Source: SKGN01 sp050948865 (lineage in GTDB: Bacteria; Bacillota_I; Bacilli_A; RF39; UBA660). Taken from it: a DNA stretch of 64,000 nt. The notes under the pieces were generated by a model, which made no database searches, had not been told where the DNA came from, and saw only the letters and a list, made by a program, of their open reading frames with translations. Location of the stretch: NCBI GenBank assembly GCA_050948865.1, contig JBMNEQ010000001.1, forward strand, positions 324,389 to 388,388. The letters run 5' to 3'. Position 1 is the stretch's first letter, and every line of letters begins with the position of its first letter. The position numbers were made by a program, and so were the translations under genes. Positions 1-8,179 of this stretch are shown here, piece by piece.

Positions 1-1008
1 TAAATCAGTAGTATCCTTTTTATATGTAATTCCAATTATTAGGATCTTGGCTTTTTTAATTTTTTCTTTTTTTAATATTTGTTTAATTATTTTCAAAATT
101 AAATAAGGCATCTTTTTAGTAATTTTTATCGATAAATTTATTAATGGTAGATTTAACTTTTTCTTTTTCATTAACCAATTTAAATAAATAGGATCAATAG
201 GGATACAATGACCACCTACTCCAACATTGGGATAAAAAGGTTGAAAACCATAAGGTTTACTTTTAGCAGCTTCTATTACTTCCCAAATGTTGATTTTAAG
301 TAATTGACAAGTTTTTGTAAATTCACTTATTAAAGCGATATTTACTAATCGATAAGTATTTTCTAAAAGTTTACTCATTTCAGCTGTAGTGGGATTAGAT
401 ACTGTAAGAAGCTGTGCTTTTATAATGTTATTGTAAAAGGATTTTGCTAAAAGGGTACTTTCTTGGTTAATCCCTCCAATAACTCTTGGTGTATTCTCTA
501 AATTAAATTGTTTATTTGTTGGATCAATCCTTTCTGGAGAAAAGGCTAAATAATAATTATCTTTTAAATGATTTTTGTTTACTTTTTCGGTAAAGGTTGG
601 ATAAGTGGTACTTTCAATTATTATTAAAGAATTCTTTTTGGCATATTTTTTAATTTTCTTAAGAGCATTATAGATAGCTGTTAAATTAGGTTTTTTTCTT
701 TTAGTTAAAGGAGTAGGAAGGCAAATTATAATGATGTTTATTTTTTTTAATAACTCATAGTTATTAGTTGGAATAAAAGTATTATTATTTATTACTTTTA
801 TTAATTTATTATTAGGAATATCTTTTATATAACTTTTACCTTTTAATAAGGCTTTTATTTTTTTTTGATTTATATCTAGGCCGATAGTTTGATATCCATT
901 TAGGGCTGTAGTAAGGGCTAGAGGTAATCCAATATAACCAAGACCAATAATGGCAATTTTGCTTTTCTTATTATTAATATCTTTGATAAACTTTTTAATT
1001 TTTAACAT
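1..1008 (-). CDS. UDP-N-acetylhexosamine 6-dehydrogenase family (nucleotide-sugar dehydrogenase), 3' end beyond window
   Basis: It would oxidise C6 of a UDP-HexNAc to the uronic acid with NAD+, supplying a precursor for surface polysaccharide. The first 336 residues are visible, running off the window edge without a stop. The Rossmann motif GLGYIGLPLA lies at about residues 22-31, followed by FSPERIDP and the catalytic-Cys segment GVGGHCIPIDP, a combination typical of the WbpA/WecC group rather than of UDP-glucose dehydrogenase. The ATG at 1006-1008 overlaps the end of the upstream glycosyltransferase by 14 bases, so it is the last visible gene of the operon running from 4730 downward. Whether the product is GlcNAcA or ManNAcA cannot be told. 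Confidence 0.88.
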   Translation of the reverse strand, partial: MLKIKKFIKDINNKKSKIAIIGLGYIGLPLALTTALNGYQTIGLDINQKKIKALLKGKSYIKDIPNNKLIKVINNNTFIPTNNYELLKKINIIIICLPTPLTKRKKPNLTAIYNALKKIKKYAKKNSLIIIESTTYPTFTEKVNKNHLKDNYYLAFSPERIDPTNKQFNLENTPRVIGGINQESTLLAKSFYNNIIKAQLLTVSNPTTAEMSKLLENTYRLVNIALISEFTKTCQLLKINIWEVIEAAKSKPYGFQPFYPNVGVGGHCIPIDPIYLNWLMKKKKLNLPLINLSIKITKKMPYLILKIIKQILKKEKIKKAKILIIGITYKKDTTDL

Positions 1009-2179
1009 TTTCCTTCTTCCTTTCTTCTAGTAAATTATCAATCATCTTTTCAATTTGGAAAATGAAACTATTAATATTAAAACGTTTAACTGCTGTTTTA
1101 CAATTTTCTTTTAGGTTATTATAAAGTATTGGGTTAGATAATAATAGATGGACTTTATTAGAGAAATCAAGTGGATTGTTTTTGGTTAAAAGGCCACATT
1201 TAGCGGTATTTATTAATTCTACTGCTCCTCCTACTTTAGTTGAAACAAAAGGTAAGTTTAAAGTACAAGCTTCTGATATTGCTAAACAAAATCCTTCAGA
1301 AAAAGATGATAGGCAAAAAAGTTTACCTTTTTTTAAAAGCGGAAAAGGATTAGAATAAAAGCCAACTAAGGTAATATAATCTTCTAGTCTTTTTTCTTTA
1401 ATGGAAGAATTTAATTTGTCTTTTAAAGAACCATCACCAATAATAATTAATTCAACATCAGTTCTTCTTTTGGTTAAAATATTCATCATATCAATTAATA
1501 ATTTTTGATTTTTAATTTCTTTTAGTTTTCCGACATTAATTAAAACATTCTCCTTTTTAGGTTTATAAGAAGTAATTTTTTCTTTACTTAAATTTATTAT
1601 TTCTTCGGTATTAATGTTGTTATAAATTAAGATAAATTTTTCTTGATGATGGGGAAAGAGTTTTAAAAAGGATTGATATAATAAATCAGAGACTAAAACT
1701 ATTTTTTGATAATAATTAAAGGTTTGATCTTGTATTTTATATCTTTTTAAAGCTGCATTTTGATCCCAAAAATCTTTATAAGAATTTTTATCTAAATTAT
1801 CAATGGCTCCTCTAATCCAAACTATTCTTTTTTTAGCGGGGATAAAGGCACTTAATAAAGATGTATTGCCTCTATTACAAGCGATTACACAATCATAAGG
1901 TTTTGAAAATAATTTCGAGAATGAGGGGGGATTTTTAATAAAACGGTTAAGAGCTATTTTTTCTGTTTTAAGATTTTTTGTTTTTTGATAATTTATTAGA
2001 GGTTTTAAAAAGATGATAGGGGATTTAAATTTAAGGGATTTATTTCCTTTATTTAATTCTAAAACCTCGATATGATATTTATCTAGATTAATATTGTTTA
2101 AGATATTAAAAACACTCCTTGCTTCACCGCCTCCTAATGATAAAGACCAAGAAACAAATAATAATCTTTTTTTATTCAT
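995..2179 (-). CDS. Glycosyltransferase family 4 (group 1)
   Basis: A 394-residue GT-B glycosyltransferase, likely cytoplasmic or membrane-associated, that transfers a nucleotide-activated sugar to a growing lipid-linked glycan. The N-terminus has SLGGGEARSV, the usual glycine-rich acceptor-side loop. The C-terminal half has NVGKLKEIKNQ, IIGDGSLKDKL and the donor-binding run FSEGFCLAISEA with the E-x7-E spacing of GT4 enzymes. The start overlaps the end of the upstream fusion gene by 8 bases and its own end overlaps the next gene, which shows tight operon packing. The specific sugar is unknown. Confidence 0.88.
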   Translation of the reverse strand: MNKKRLLFVSWSLSLGGGEARSVFNILNNINLDKYHIEVLELNKGNKSLKFKSPIIFLKPLINYQKTKNLKTEKIALNRFIKNPPSFSKLFSKPYDCVIACNRGNTSLLSAFIPAKKRIVWIRGAIDNLDKNSYKDFWDQNAALKRYKIQDQTFNYYQKIVLVSDLLYQSFLKLFPHHQEKFILIYNNINTEEIINLSKEKITSYKPKKENVLINVGKLKEIKNQKLLIDMMNILTKRRTDVELIIIGDGSLKDKLNSSIKEKRLEDYITLVGFYSNPFPLLKKGKLFCLSSFSEGFCLAISEACTLNLPFVSTKVGGAVELINTAKCGLLTKNNPLDFSNKVHLLLSNPILYNNLKENCKTAVKRFNINSFIFQIEKMIDNLLEERKKENVKN

Positions 2180-3737
2180 TTAGTTCATTCCCCTTTTTTA
2201 GATTAAAATGATTGATTATTTTTTGTTTTTCTACTTCATTAGTAATAATTCCTTTATTAAAAGAAGAATGAAAACGAGAAACAGTATTTTTATTATGAAT
2301 AATGACGATGAAGTTATCACCTTCTATTAATTCATGGGGGAGATTAATAACTGATTTATGTCCTTTAATTTGATGCCTAAGACCATTATAAAAGTCCCAA
2401 GTCTTATAGATTAAAGTATAAAAAGGTGGTGAGATATAAGACCAGTGGGCAAGGATATTATTAAAAATATCATAAATATATCCTTTTTGACTAATTAAAG
2501 CTTTTGTTTCTTTTTTTGGTTTGATTAGATGAAGTTTATGTATAAAGTTTTTATCATACATATCATCACTATCAATTCTAACTAAAAATAAATAGCGATA
2601 ATTAATTATTATTTTTTTTATTTCCCGATGATAATTATTAGTAAAGATGATGTTTTTAGGAAGAGGGGGATAGTTATTTAATTCTTTTAATAATATATCT
2701 TTAGAAGCATTATCATAATTAAGTAGATAAAAAAAGTTTTGATTAGTCTGGTTTTTAAAACTTGAAACAGTATAATTCATCAAGATTTTTAAACGATGTT
2801 TTAACCATTCTTTTCTTTCTTGTGCATTCATGTCTTTTGTTTTAAATTTAGACCAAATAATGATTATTCGTTCTTTTACCTTTTTAGGAAAATAAAACTC
2901 GTATAAGTTTGGATGTTTTTCCATCCATGTTTTTAATTCTTTTAATTGTTCTAAATAACTTTTAAATTTGTAATTTAAGTTTCTTTTAGTGATTAAACTT
3001 CGATCGTTTTTCGGTTCTTCACTGCTAATGATGTTTATGTCATCTTTTTTAAAAACTTCTTTTAGTAAAAGCAATAAATCATATTTAGAAATCTTTTTAG
3101 GAGGAACAACGTTATATATTTGAAATAAATCATTAGCAAGAGCATAATCTATAAAATGGGCTAGTTCTAAAGTTGTTAACCCCGTCCAATAGACATTTTT
3201 AAAACCCTTTATATTCCCTTTTTGTTTCATAAACCAATGAAATAATCCTGAGCCATCTTTTAATTCTGGTCCTATAATAGAAGTACGAATAGTTAAATCC
3301 TTATTGTTCTTGATTTCTCCTAAGTTTTTACTTAATCCATAAATAGTAGCATCATCTTTTTCATCATTTTCTGTATAATTGCCTTTTTTTCCACTAAAAA
3401 CACAATCAGTACTTAAATGAATAATTTTAGTTTTAGTTTTACTAAAAAATTTTTCTAACCAAAGAGGGAAAAAGGTGTTAATGTATGTTGTATAAGCTAA
3501 ATCATTATCACTTTTATCGTTTAAGATCCCAATACTATTAATAATGATATTAGGTTTTATTTCTTTTAATAATTCTTTTACCTTTGATAAATCTAAAACA
3601 TCGATTAATTTACTATCAGGTTTTAGTTTCTTTTTATAGGAAATAGAATAAACTTTATATTTTTTAGTTTCTTCTAAATAAAGAGTAATTATATGACCAG
3701 CCATCCCTCTAGATCCTAATATTAAAACTGTTTTCAT
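2172..3737 (-). CDS. Fusion protein: RmlD-like nucleotide-sugar reductase + glycosyltransferase domain
   Basis: A 521-residue two-domain protein. Residues 1 to about 270 are an extended SDR of the RmlD (dTDP-4-dehydrorhamnose reductase) type, with GSRGMAG at 8-14, HLSTDCVFSG, and the catalytic YGLSK. Residues from about 285 onward resemble the putative rhamnosyltransferase family, with LVRIDSDDMYDKNF carrying an Asp-rich metal/nucleotide-sugar motif. The reductase probably acts on the keto sugar made by the dehydratase encoded just upstream (10-bp gap), and the fused transferase would use the product. By analogy with UDP-GlcNAc to UDP-L-rhamnosamine-type routes the product may be an L-6-deoxy-HexNAc; that is inference. 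Confidence 0.75.
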   Translation of the reverse strand: MKTVLILGSRGMAGHIITLYLEETKKYKVYSISYKKKLKPDSKLIDVLDLSKVKELLKEIKPNIIINSIGILNDKSDNDLAYTTYINTFFPLWLEKFFSKTKTKIIHLSTDCVFSGKKGNYTENDEKDDATIYGLSKNLGEIKNNKDLTIRTSIIGPELKDGSGLFHWFMKQKGNIKGFKNVYWTGLTTLELAHFIDYALANDLFQIYNVVPPKKISKYDLLLLLKEVFKKDDINIISSEEPKNDRSLITKRNLNYKFKSYLEQLKELKTWMEKHPNLYEFYFPKKVKERIIIIWSKFKTKDMNAQERKEWLKHRLKILMNYTVSSFKNQTNQNFFYLLNYDNASKDILLKELNNYPPLPKNIIFTNNYHREIKKIIINYRYLFLVRIDSDDMYDKNFIHKLHLIKPKKETKALISQKGYIYDIFNNILAHWSYISPPFYTLIYKTWDFYNGLRHQIKGHKSVINLPHELIEGDNFIVIIHNKNTVSRFHSSFNKGIITNEVEKQKIINHFNLKKGNELNE

Positions 3738-3746
3738 GTTATCACC

Positions 3747-4730
3747 TCAAAGATATTTACTTTCTTTTAATTTTTCTTCAATCTCTAATTTAGTTAGTAG
3801 ATTTTGAGATGATTTATAAGAAGTAAAGTTAACCCTTTTTAAATTTTTATAATGGGTAGTTAAATCCTTTTTCATAATGGGGGAAATTATTAAATAATAA
3901 TTATCTTTGAGGTAAAAACAATTTTTGCTTTCAACTTCAGAAATTAATTCTTCATGTATTTTTTCCCCTGGTCTTATTTCAGAAAAGTTTATTATGGTAT
4001 TTTCATTTCCGTAATGTTTTATTAAAGTTTGGGCTAAATCCATAATTTTAAAGGAAGGCATTTTGGTAATTATAATTTCACCACCACGACCTAATTCTAA
4101 AACTTTTAGAAGAGTTTTTATCGCTTCATCTAAAGTTATAAAAAAACGAGTCATTTCTTGATCAGTTATAGTAATGTTTTCTTTATTTTTTAATTGATTA
4201 ATAAATAAAGGAATAACACTACCACTTGTTCCTATTACATTACCAGCTCTAAAACAAATAAATTTTGTTTCTGTTTGTTCTTGATTTGCTTTAATGATTA
4301 GTTTTTCTCCCATGGCTTTAGTTAATCCATAAAAATTACAAGGATTAACGGCTTTATCACTAGAAATATACAAAACTTTTAGAATTTTATTTTTTAAGGC
4401 TGCTTCAATGACGTTTTTGGTACCAATAACATTTGTTAAAAAAGTTTCCTCTAATTCTTGTTCACAAATAGGAACATGCTTTAAAGCAGCTAGATGAACA
4501 AGATAATCAACATTTTTAGTAACTTTTATTAATTTGTTTTTATCTTTAACGTCACCAATAATAAATTTTATTTTTTCATTTTTAAAAGTTCTTTGCATTT
4601 TTACTTGTAAACTTTCATTACGAGAAAAAATACGTATTTCTTTACTGTTTTGATTTAATAAATATTTGACAAGTTTTTGTCCCCAACTTCCTGTTCCACC
4701 TGTTATAAAGATGGTTTTGTTTTTAAACAT
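3747..4730 (-). CDS. UDP-N-acetylglucosamine 4,6-dehydratase (CapE/PseB/FlaA1-type SDR)
   Basis: First gene of the polysaccharide operon. The 327-residue SDR has the NAD(P)-binding GGTGSWGQ near residue 10, HLAALKHVP, and the SSDKAVNP segment followed by FYGLTKAMGEK, which are hallmarks of the soluble CapE/PseB dehydratases that convert UDP-GlcNAc to a 4-keto-6-deoxy sugar. Length matches the soluble form and there are no membrane segments. The adjacent RmlD-like reductase and nucleotide-sugar dehydrogenase make a coherent amino-sugar pathway. Whether C5 is inverted cannot be read from the sequence. Confidence 0.85.
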   Translation of the reverse strand: MFKNKTIFITGGTGSWGQKLVKYLLNQNSKEIRIFSRNESLQVKMQRTFKNEKIKFIIGDVKDKNKLIKVTKNVDYLVHLAALKHVPICEQELEETFLTNVIGTKNVIEAALKNKILKVLYISSDKAVNPCNFYGLTKAMGEKLIIKANQEQTETKFICFRAGNVIGTSGSVIPLFINQLKNKENITITDQEMTRFFITLDEAIKTLLKVLELGRGGEIIITKMPSFKIMDLAQTLIKHYGNENTIINFSEIRPGEKIHEELISEVESKNCFYLKDNYYLIISPIMKKDLTTHYKNLKRVNFTSYKSSQNLLTKLEIEEKLKESKYL

Positions 4731-4831
4731 ATTTTTTCCTCCGCTTCTAATATAAGATATGGCGTTTTTTTAAATTGATATGGATTGTAAACTAGAAGTG
4801 GGAGTAAGGTTTAGAAGAAAGTTTTAGACAT

Positions 4832-4867
4832 TAAAAAACCAGTTTGTTTATAAAAACTGGTTTTTTA
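4832..4867 (-). terminator. Intrinsic terminator after cwlJ-like gene (bidirectional)
   Basis: Perfect arms AAAAACCAGTTT and AAACTGGTTTTT with T-runs on both strands. The stop codon of the minus-strand cortex hydrolase lies inside the 5' side of this hairpin, and it separates that gene from the polysaccharide operon. Confidence 0.8.
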
Positions 4868-5293
4868 ATATAATCTTGGACAAACTCCAGGAGCTGGAAC
4901 ATAAAAGCAATGATTTTTATAACGGCCAGAATTACGTTGGTTAAACCAAAGGGCTCGGCAATTTTCATTGAGACCGGGAGCATAAAACCATAAAGCATGA
5001 GTGGCCGGATGATAAGCGCGTCCTTCTAAAACTTGGCGGGCTAAATTCTTTTCTAAAGTAGTAGCAGAACCAAAAAAAAGAGGACTATTAGTGGAAGAAA
5101 ATCCACCGGGAGTTTGAAAAATCATTTCTTGAACAGTTCTTATATTTGGGAAATCTAAACAATTGGCAATGATTCGATTAATTCCAACATTACCAACCAT
5201 TAGCATTCCTAAACTACCTTCTCCAATCGCTTCTGCTCGCATAAGCCTTCCTAATAAATCAACATCCTTTTCTGTATGAGCGACAATTGCCAT
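4865..5293 (-). CDS. cwlJ: Spore cortex-lytic hydrolase, CwlJ/SleB family
   Basis: A Hydrolase_2-family cell wall hydrolase that would degrade cortex peptidoglycan during germination. The segments DLLGRLMRAEAIGEG, GMLMVGNVGINRI and the C-terminal NHCFY follow Bacillus CwlJ closely, and the 142-residue product matches CwlJ length with no signal peptide, as expected for a protein loaded from the mother cell. The ATG at 5293 is preferred because it follows AGGTGAT at a good distance; a GTG three codons upstream lies within that Shine-Dalgarno. It is a strong marker that this organism sporulates. Confidence 0.88.
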   Translation of the reverse strand: MAIVAHTEKDVDLLGRLMRAEAIGEGSLGMLMVGNVGINRIIANCLDFPNIRTVQEMIFQTPGGFSSTNSPLFFGSATTLEKNLARQVLEGRAYHPATHALWFYAPGLNENCRALWFNQRNSGRYKNHCFYVPAPGVCPRLY

Positions 5294-5320
5294 AAATATC
5301 ACCTAAAGTATTATATGCAA

Positions 5321-5788
5321 CTATTCCTTTTTTTTGATAGATAGACGTCGATAACTATTTAAAGTATTTTCATCAATGTTATAAAGAGGACAACCAACTT
5401 CCTCTAAATGATTGTGGATATTTTGTAATTCCTTTTTCCATTTTTCAAATTCGACAACTTTATAATACTTTTGATAAACATTTTTATTTTCTTTTTTTTC
5501 TTTTTCGTTTAAATAAATAATTTGTTCATTAAAATAAACATTGAGACGATCTTTTTCATTTAATTTAAAACTAAGCCAATTGTTAGTAGGTTTAAAAAAT
5601 AATGTAGAATCTTTTTTATTAACAAATAACATTCTTTTATTATCATATTGTTTCCATCCATTTTTATTTAAATATTTAATAATATATGATGAACAAGTAG
5701 GTTTACCAAAGATTTTAAAAATCCCTAAAATAATAATAAAAATAGTTAATAAAATAAGAAATAATTTTTTGTTTTTTTTGCTAATCAT
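5321..5788 (-). CDS. Membrane-anchored hypothetical protein
   Basis: I do not recognise this 155-residue protein. It has a basic N-terminus, one strongly hydrophobic segment at about residues 9-27 and then a polar Lys/Asn-rich domain with two Cys residues (in KPTCSS and EVGCPL), so it is probably a single-pass membrane protein with an extracytoplasmic domain. It lies 27 bp upstream of the cwlJ-like gene on the same strand and may be co-transcribed with it, which hints at a spore or envelope role; that is inference from position only. Confidence 0.6.
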   Translation of the reverse strand: MISKKNKKLFLILLTIFIIILGIFKIFGKPTCSSYIIKYLNKNGWKQYDNKRMLFVNKKDSTLFFKPTNNWLSFKLNEKDRLNVYFNEQIIYLNEKEKKENKNVYQKYYKVVEFEKWKKELQNIHNHLEEVGCPLYNIDENTLNSYRRLSIKKKE

Positions 5789-5862
5789 AATGAATCCAAC
5801 CTTTTAGTGCTAGTATATCATAAATTATAAAAAAGTTTGTGATACAATAGGAATATATAATT

Positions 5863-5890
5863 AAAAAGAGAAAATATAATTTTCTCTTTA
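5863..5890 (-). terminator. Intrinsic terminator downstream of the first YjcZ-like gene
   Basis: Inverted repeat AAAGAGAAAAT/ATTTTCTCTTT separated by three bases, with A/T runs on both sides, directly after the stop of the miniprotein encoded at 5898-5987 on the minus strand. Confidence 0.6.
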
Positions 5891-5897
5891 ATCTAAA

Positions 5898-5987
5898 TTA
5901 AAACATTCTACAACCACAAGCAATAATAGCTAAAAGGATGAATAGAACTAAGATAAAAGCAATATTTGAACCACCAAAACCACACAT
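5898..5987 (-). CDS. YjcZ-like sporulation miniprotein (29 aa)
   Basis: A very short gene starting MCGFGGSN, followed by the hydrophobic stretch IAFILVLFILLAIIACGC. The glycine-rich start plus a single FxLxVxLFILLxII helix is the signature of the YjcZ/YhzC family of small spore-associated membrane proteins. The ATG at 5987 follows a strong GGGGGG Shine-Dalgarno. It sits in tandem with a paralogue at 6028-6138. Function in the family is not established. Confidence 0.75.
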   Translation of the reverse strand: MCGFGGSNIAFILVLFILLAIIACGCRMF

Positions 5988-6027
5988 AAATTATCCCCCC
6001 TTTCCTAAGAATTATTCATAAGAGTTA

Positions 6028-6138
6028 TTAGCATCTTGGTAGACAAGAAGGTTGACATAATGAACAGACTATTATTATTAATAAAATAAAGAGGACTAAT
6101 ATTATGGAAAAATTTGATTCATATCCAAAACCCATCAT
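6028..6138 (-). CDS. YjcZ-like sporulation miniprotein, second copy (36 aa)
   Basis: It begins MMGFGYESN and continues with SIILVLFILLIIIVC, then a Cys-rich tail CQPSCLPRC. The helix IILVLFILLxII is shared with the neighbouring miniprotein at 5898-5987, so they are tandem paralogues. The AGGAGATTATTT Shine-Dalgarno precedes the ATG at 6138. The four-Cys tail is unlike usual YjcZ members. Confidence 0.72.
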   Translation of the reverse strand: MMGFGYESNFSIILVLFILLIIIVCSLCQPSCLPRC

Positions 6139-6256
6139 AAATAATCTCCTCCTTTGGATATTTATATTATAGTGTATTAAAGTTTTCTTTAAATGGTTAT
6201 AATGGAAACCTATTTTTTTTATAAAGTAATAATAACTTTAATGTTAAGAGGTGTAT

Positions 6257-6829
6257 ATGAAAACAATAAATAGTAGTTATAAAGGTGAATTAGTAGTGAA
6301 TAAATCTAAATTTATTACTTATTTATTTTATGTGGAAGATGAAAAAAGGTTTATAGATAAATTAAATAAAATAAAAAAGGAATATAAAGAAGCTACTCAC
6401 TTTTGTTATGCTTATATAATTGATAATTTAATTCGTTTTAATGATGATAATGAACCAAGTAATACTGCTGGAAAACCAATTTTAACCGTCTTAAATAAAA
6501 ATAATTTAAATAAAATAGGCTGTATTGTAGTTAGATACTTTGGTGGTAAAAAGTTAGGTAGTGGAGGCTTAATAAGAGCATATAGTAATAGTGTAAGTGA
6601 ACTATTAAAGGAAGTAGAAGTAGTAGATTTAGTTAAATTTAAAGTTTTAATAATTAGTTTTGATTATTCTAAAGAGAAAGAAATAAATTATTTATTAAAA
6701 GGGGTGGAGATTATTGAAAAACAATTTACTGAAAGAATTTCTTATAAAATTAAAATAAAAGAGTCTCATTTGAAAAAGATAAAAGAACATTTATTATTAT
6801 TGGGGGAAATAAAAAATATCACTTTCTAA
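6257..6829 (+). CDS. yigZ: YigZ/IMPACT family protein
   Basis: A 190-residue member of the UPF0029/IMPACT family, with the typical core THFCYAYIID, the segment FNDDNEPSNTAGKPIL and the strongly conserved IGCIVVRYFGGKKLGSGGLIRAY. The family is linked to translation or protein-turnover regulation, but the bacterial function is not fixed. The ATG at 6257 is chosen over the GTG at 6251 because AAGAGGTG is the ribosome binding site. It converges on the polysaccharide deacetylase gene. Confidence 0.88.
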   Translation: MKTINSSYKGELVVNKSKFITYLFYVEDEKRFIDKLNKIKKEYKEATHFCYAYIIDNLIRFNDDNEPSNTAGKPILTVLNKNNLNKIGCIVVRYFGGKKLGSGGLIRAYSNSVSELLKEVEVVDLVKFKVLIISFDYSKEKEINYLLKGVEIIEKQFTERISYKIKIKESHLKKIKEHLLLLGEIKNITF

Positions 6830-6849
6830 AAAATGATATTTATTTTTTT
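6811..6849. terminator. Bidirectional terminator between yigZ and the deacetylase gene
   Basis: Arms AAATATCA and TGATATTT separated by about 11 bases, flanked by A-run and T-run. It covers both stop codons of the convergent genes. Confidence 0.65.
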
Positions 6850-7784
6850 GCCTTTTGATAAACCTTTCCTTTTTCTAATTCTGTTTCGGCTTCTTTAAAC
6901 AGTTCATTGATAGTTACAATTTTATAATCTCTTTCTAAAATTTTAGGTATTAATATTTTAGTAGCTTCTACAGTTCGTTCGTGAATATCATGCATAAGAA
7001 TTATTCGCCCATCTTCAAGATTATTAAGAACTTTATTAACGATAGTTTCAGGGGAAACCTTATGCCAATCTTGGGCATCAATAGACCAAAGAATAATGGG
7101 ATTATTTATTTTTTCTTTTATAGCGTCTGTAATATCACCATATGGAGGTCTAACAACGTTTGGAGCTTCTCCAGTGATATCTTCAATTGATTGACTTGTT
7201 TTATTAATTTGATTAATTAATTCTTCTTCATTTAATCTTTTAAAAGAAGAATGATCATAACCATGATTGCCTATTTCATGGCCATCTTGATAGATATTTA
7301 AGATAAGTTCTTGGTTATTTCTAATATTTGTTCCTAAAACAAAAAAGGTAGCGGAAACATTATACTCTTTTAAGATATCTAATATTAAAGGAGTTGTTTT
7401 TTTACTTGGTCCATCATCAAAGCTTAAAGCAACTGTTTTAAATTTTTCAACATTTTTTTCATCATTAGGATTTTCCTTTTTTTGTTCTTCTATTATTTGT
7501 TCTTCAATAATTTCTTTTTCTATTTGGGGTTCTTCTAAAACCTCTTTTTCTATTTTAGGGGGAACATAATATTCCCTTGAAGGTGAAAAACTAGGTTGAG
7601 AAAAAGAGGCTGTTAAACTTTTATTGCTTGGACTTATTATTCTATTGTTTTGGATTTGATTTAGAATAATAGAAGGGGCAGTGATAATTAATAATCCTAA
7701 AGAGATACTTAGAAAAATCTTTTTTGTTATTTTAAAATTTTTTGCTTTGGTATATTTTTTACTTTTTTTTCTGTCAAATTTCAT
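6840..7784 (-). CDS. Membrane-anchored polysaccharide deacetylase (NodB domain)
   Basis: A 314-residue extracytoplasmic deacetylase, probably acting on peptidoglycan or surface polysaccharide. It has an N-terminal membrane anchor (about 22-42), a Glu/Ile-rich low-complexity linker (about 75-112), then a NodB domain with VALSFDDGPS (catalytic Asp and metal Asp), HEIGNHGYDH (metal His pair), RPPYGD and ILMHDIH. All five canonical motifs are present. Pda-type enzymes can act in spore cortex modification, but this one could also be vegetative. Confidence 0.88.
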   Translation of the reverse strand: MKFDRKKSKKYTKAKNFKITKKIFLSISLGLLIITAPSIILNQIQNNRIISPSNKSLTASFSQPSFSPSREYYVPPKIEKEVLEEPQIEKEIIEEQIIEEQKKENPNDEKNVEKFKTVALSFDDGPSKKTTPLILDILKEYNVSATFFVLGTNIRNNQELILNIYQDGHEIGNHGYDHSSFKRLNEEELINQINKTSQSIEDITGEAPNVVRPPYGDITDAIKEKINNPIILWSIDAQDWHKVSPETIVNKVLNNLEDGRIILMHDIHERTVEATKILIPKILERDYKIVTINELFKEAETELEKGKVYQKAKK

Positions 7785-7895
7785 ATAGCGATCAACCTCA
7801 TTTAAAAAATATTATAGCACATTTAGGGAAAAGTTGTTAAAAAGTATTATTTTTTTAAAAACTTAACATAATAGTAATATGAAGGTGGTGATTAT

Positions 7896-8072
7896 ATGAA
7901 GGAGCATTTTGATGAAAAAGAAATAGAAAATGAAAAAGAGGAAGAAATAGAAGATTTTCGTTTATATCCTACTTCTGATGATGATCAAACTAAAATAATA
8001 GATGGTAAAAAGAATATTGCTAGTTTTCGTTTATATAAGAACAAAAGGGAACAAAAGAATAAAGAGGGTTGA
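7896..8072 (+). CDS. Small charged protein (58 aa), unknown
   Basis: Starts after GAAGGTGGTG at good spacing. The product is highly charged, Glu/Lys rich, without hydrophobic segments, and contains the motif FRLY twice (about residues 21-24 and 44-47), the second inside IASFRLYKNKR. I do not recognise the family. It lies just upstream of the CIRCE-controlled Hsp20 gene but ends before the operator, so it is a separate transcription unit. Confidence 0.6.
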   Translation: MKEHFDEKEIENEKEEEIEDFRLYPTSDDDQTKIIDGKKNIASFRLYKNKREQKNKEG

Positions 8073-8098
8073 ATCACTTTTTAATATAAAATAGTTTT

Positions 8099-8125
8099 TT
8101 AGCACTCTTTATAGCAAAGTGCCAA
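8099..8125. promoter_or_regulatory. CIRCE operator (HrcA binding site)
   Basis: TTAGCACTC, nine bases, then AAGTGCCAA. This is the CIRCE consensus TTAGCACTC-N9-GAGTGCTAA with two changes in the right arm. It lies eight bases upstream of a near-consensus promoter, so HrcA repression of hsp20 is expected. Confidence 0.85.
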
Positions 8126-8132
8126 AAAACTA

Positions 8133-8160
8133 TTGACAAGTTAAGTATTTTTAGTATAAT
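8133..8160 (+). promoter_or_regulatory. Sigma-A promoter of hsp20
   Basis: Perfect -35 TTGACA (8133-8138), 16-bp spacer, perfect -10 TATAAT (8155-8160), immediately downstream of CIRCE and 19 bases before the start codon. Confidence 0.85.
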
Positions 8161-8179
8161 GAAATTAGGAGGGATTTTT

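Noticed and set aside
1176..1358. Plus-strand ORF inside the GT4 glycosyltransferase gene
   Set aside because: Antisense shadow of a well-supported gene; no ribosome binding site and no recognisable domain.
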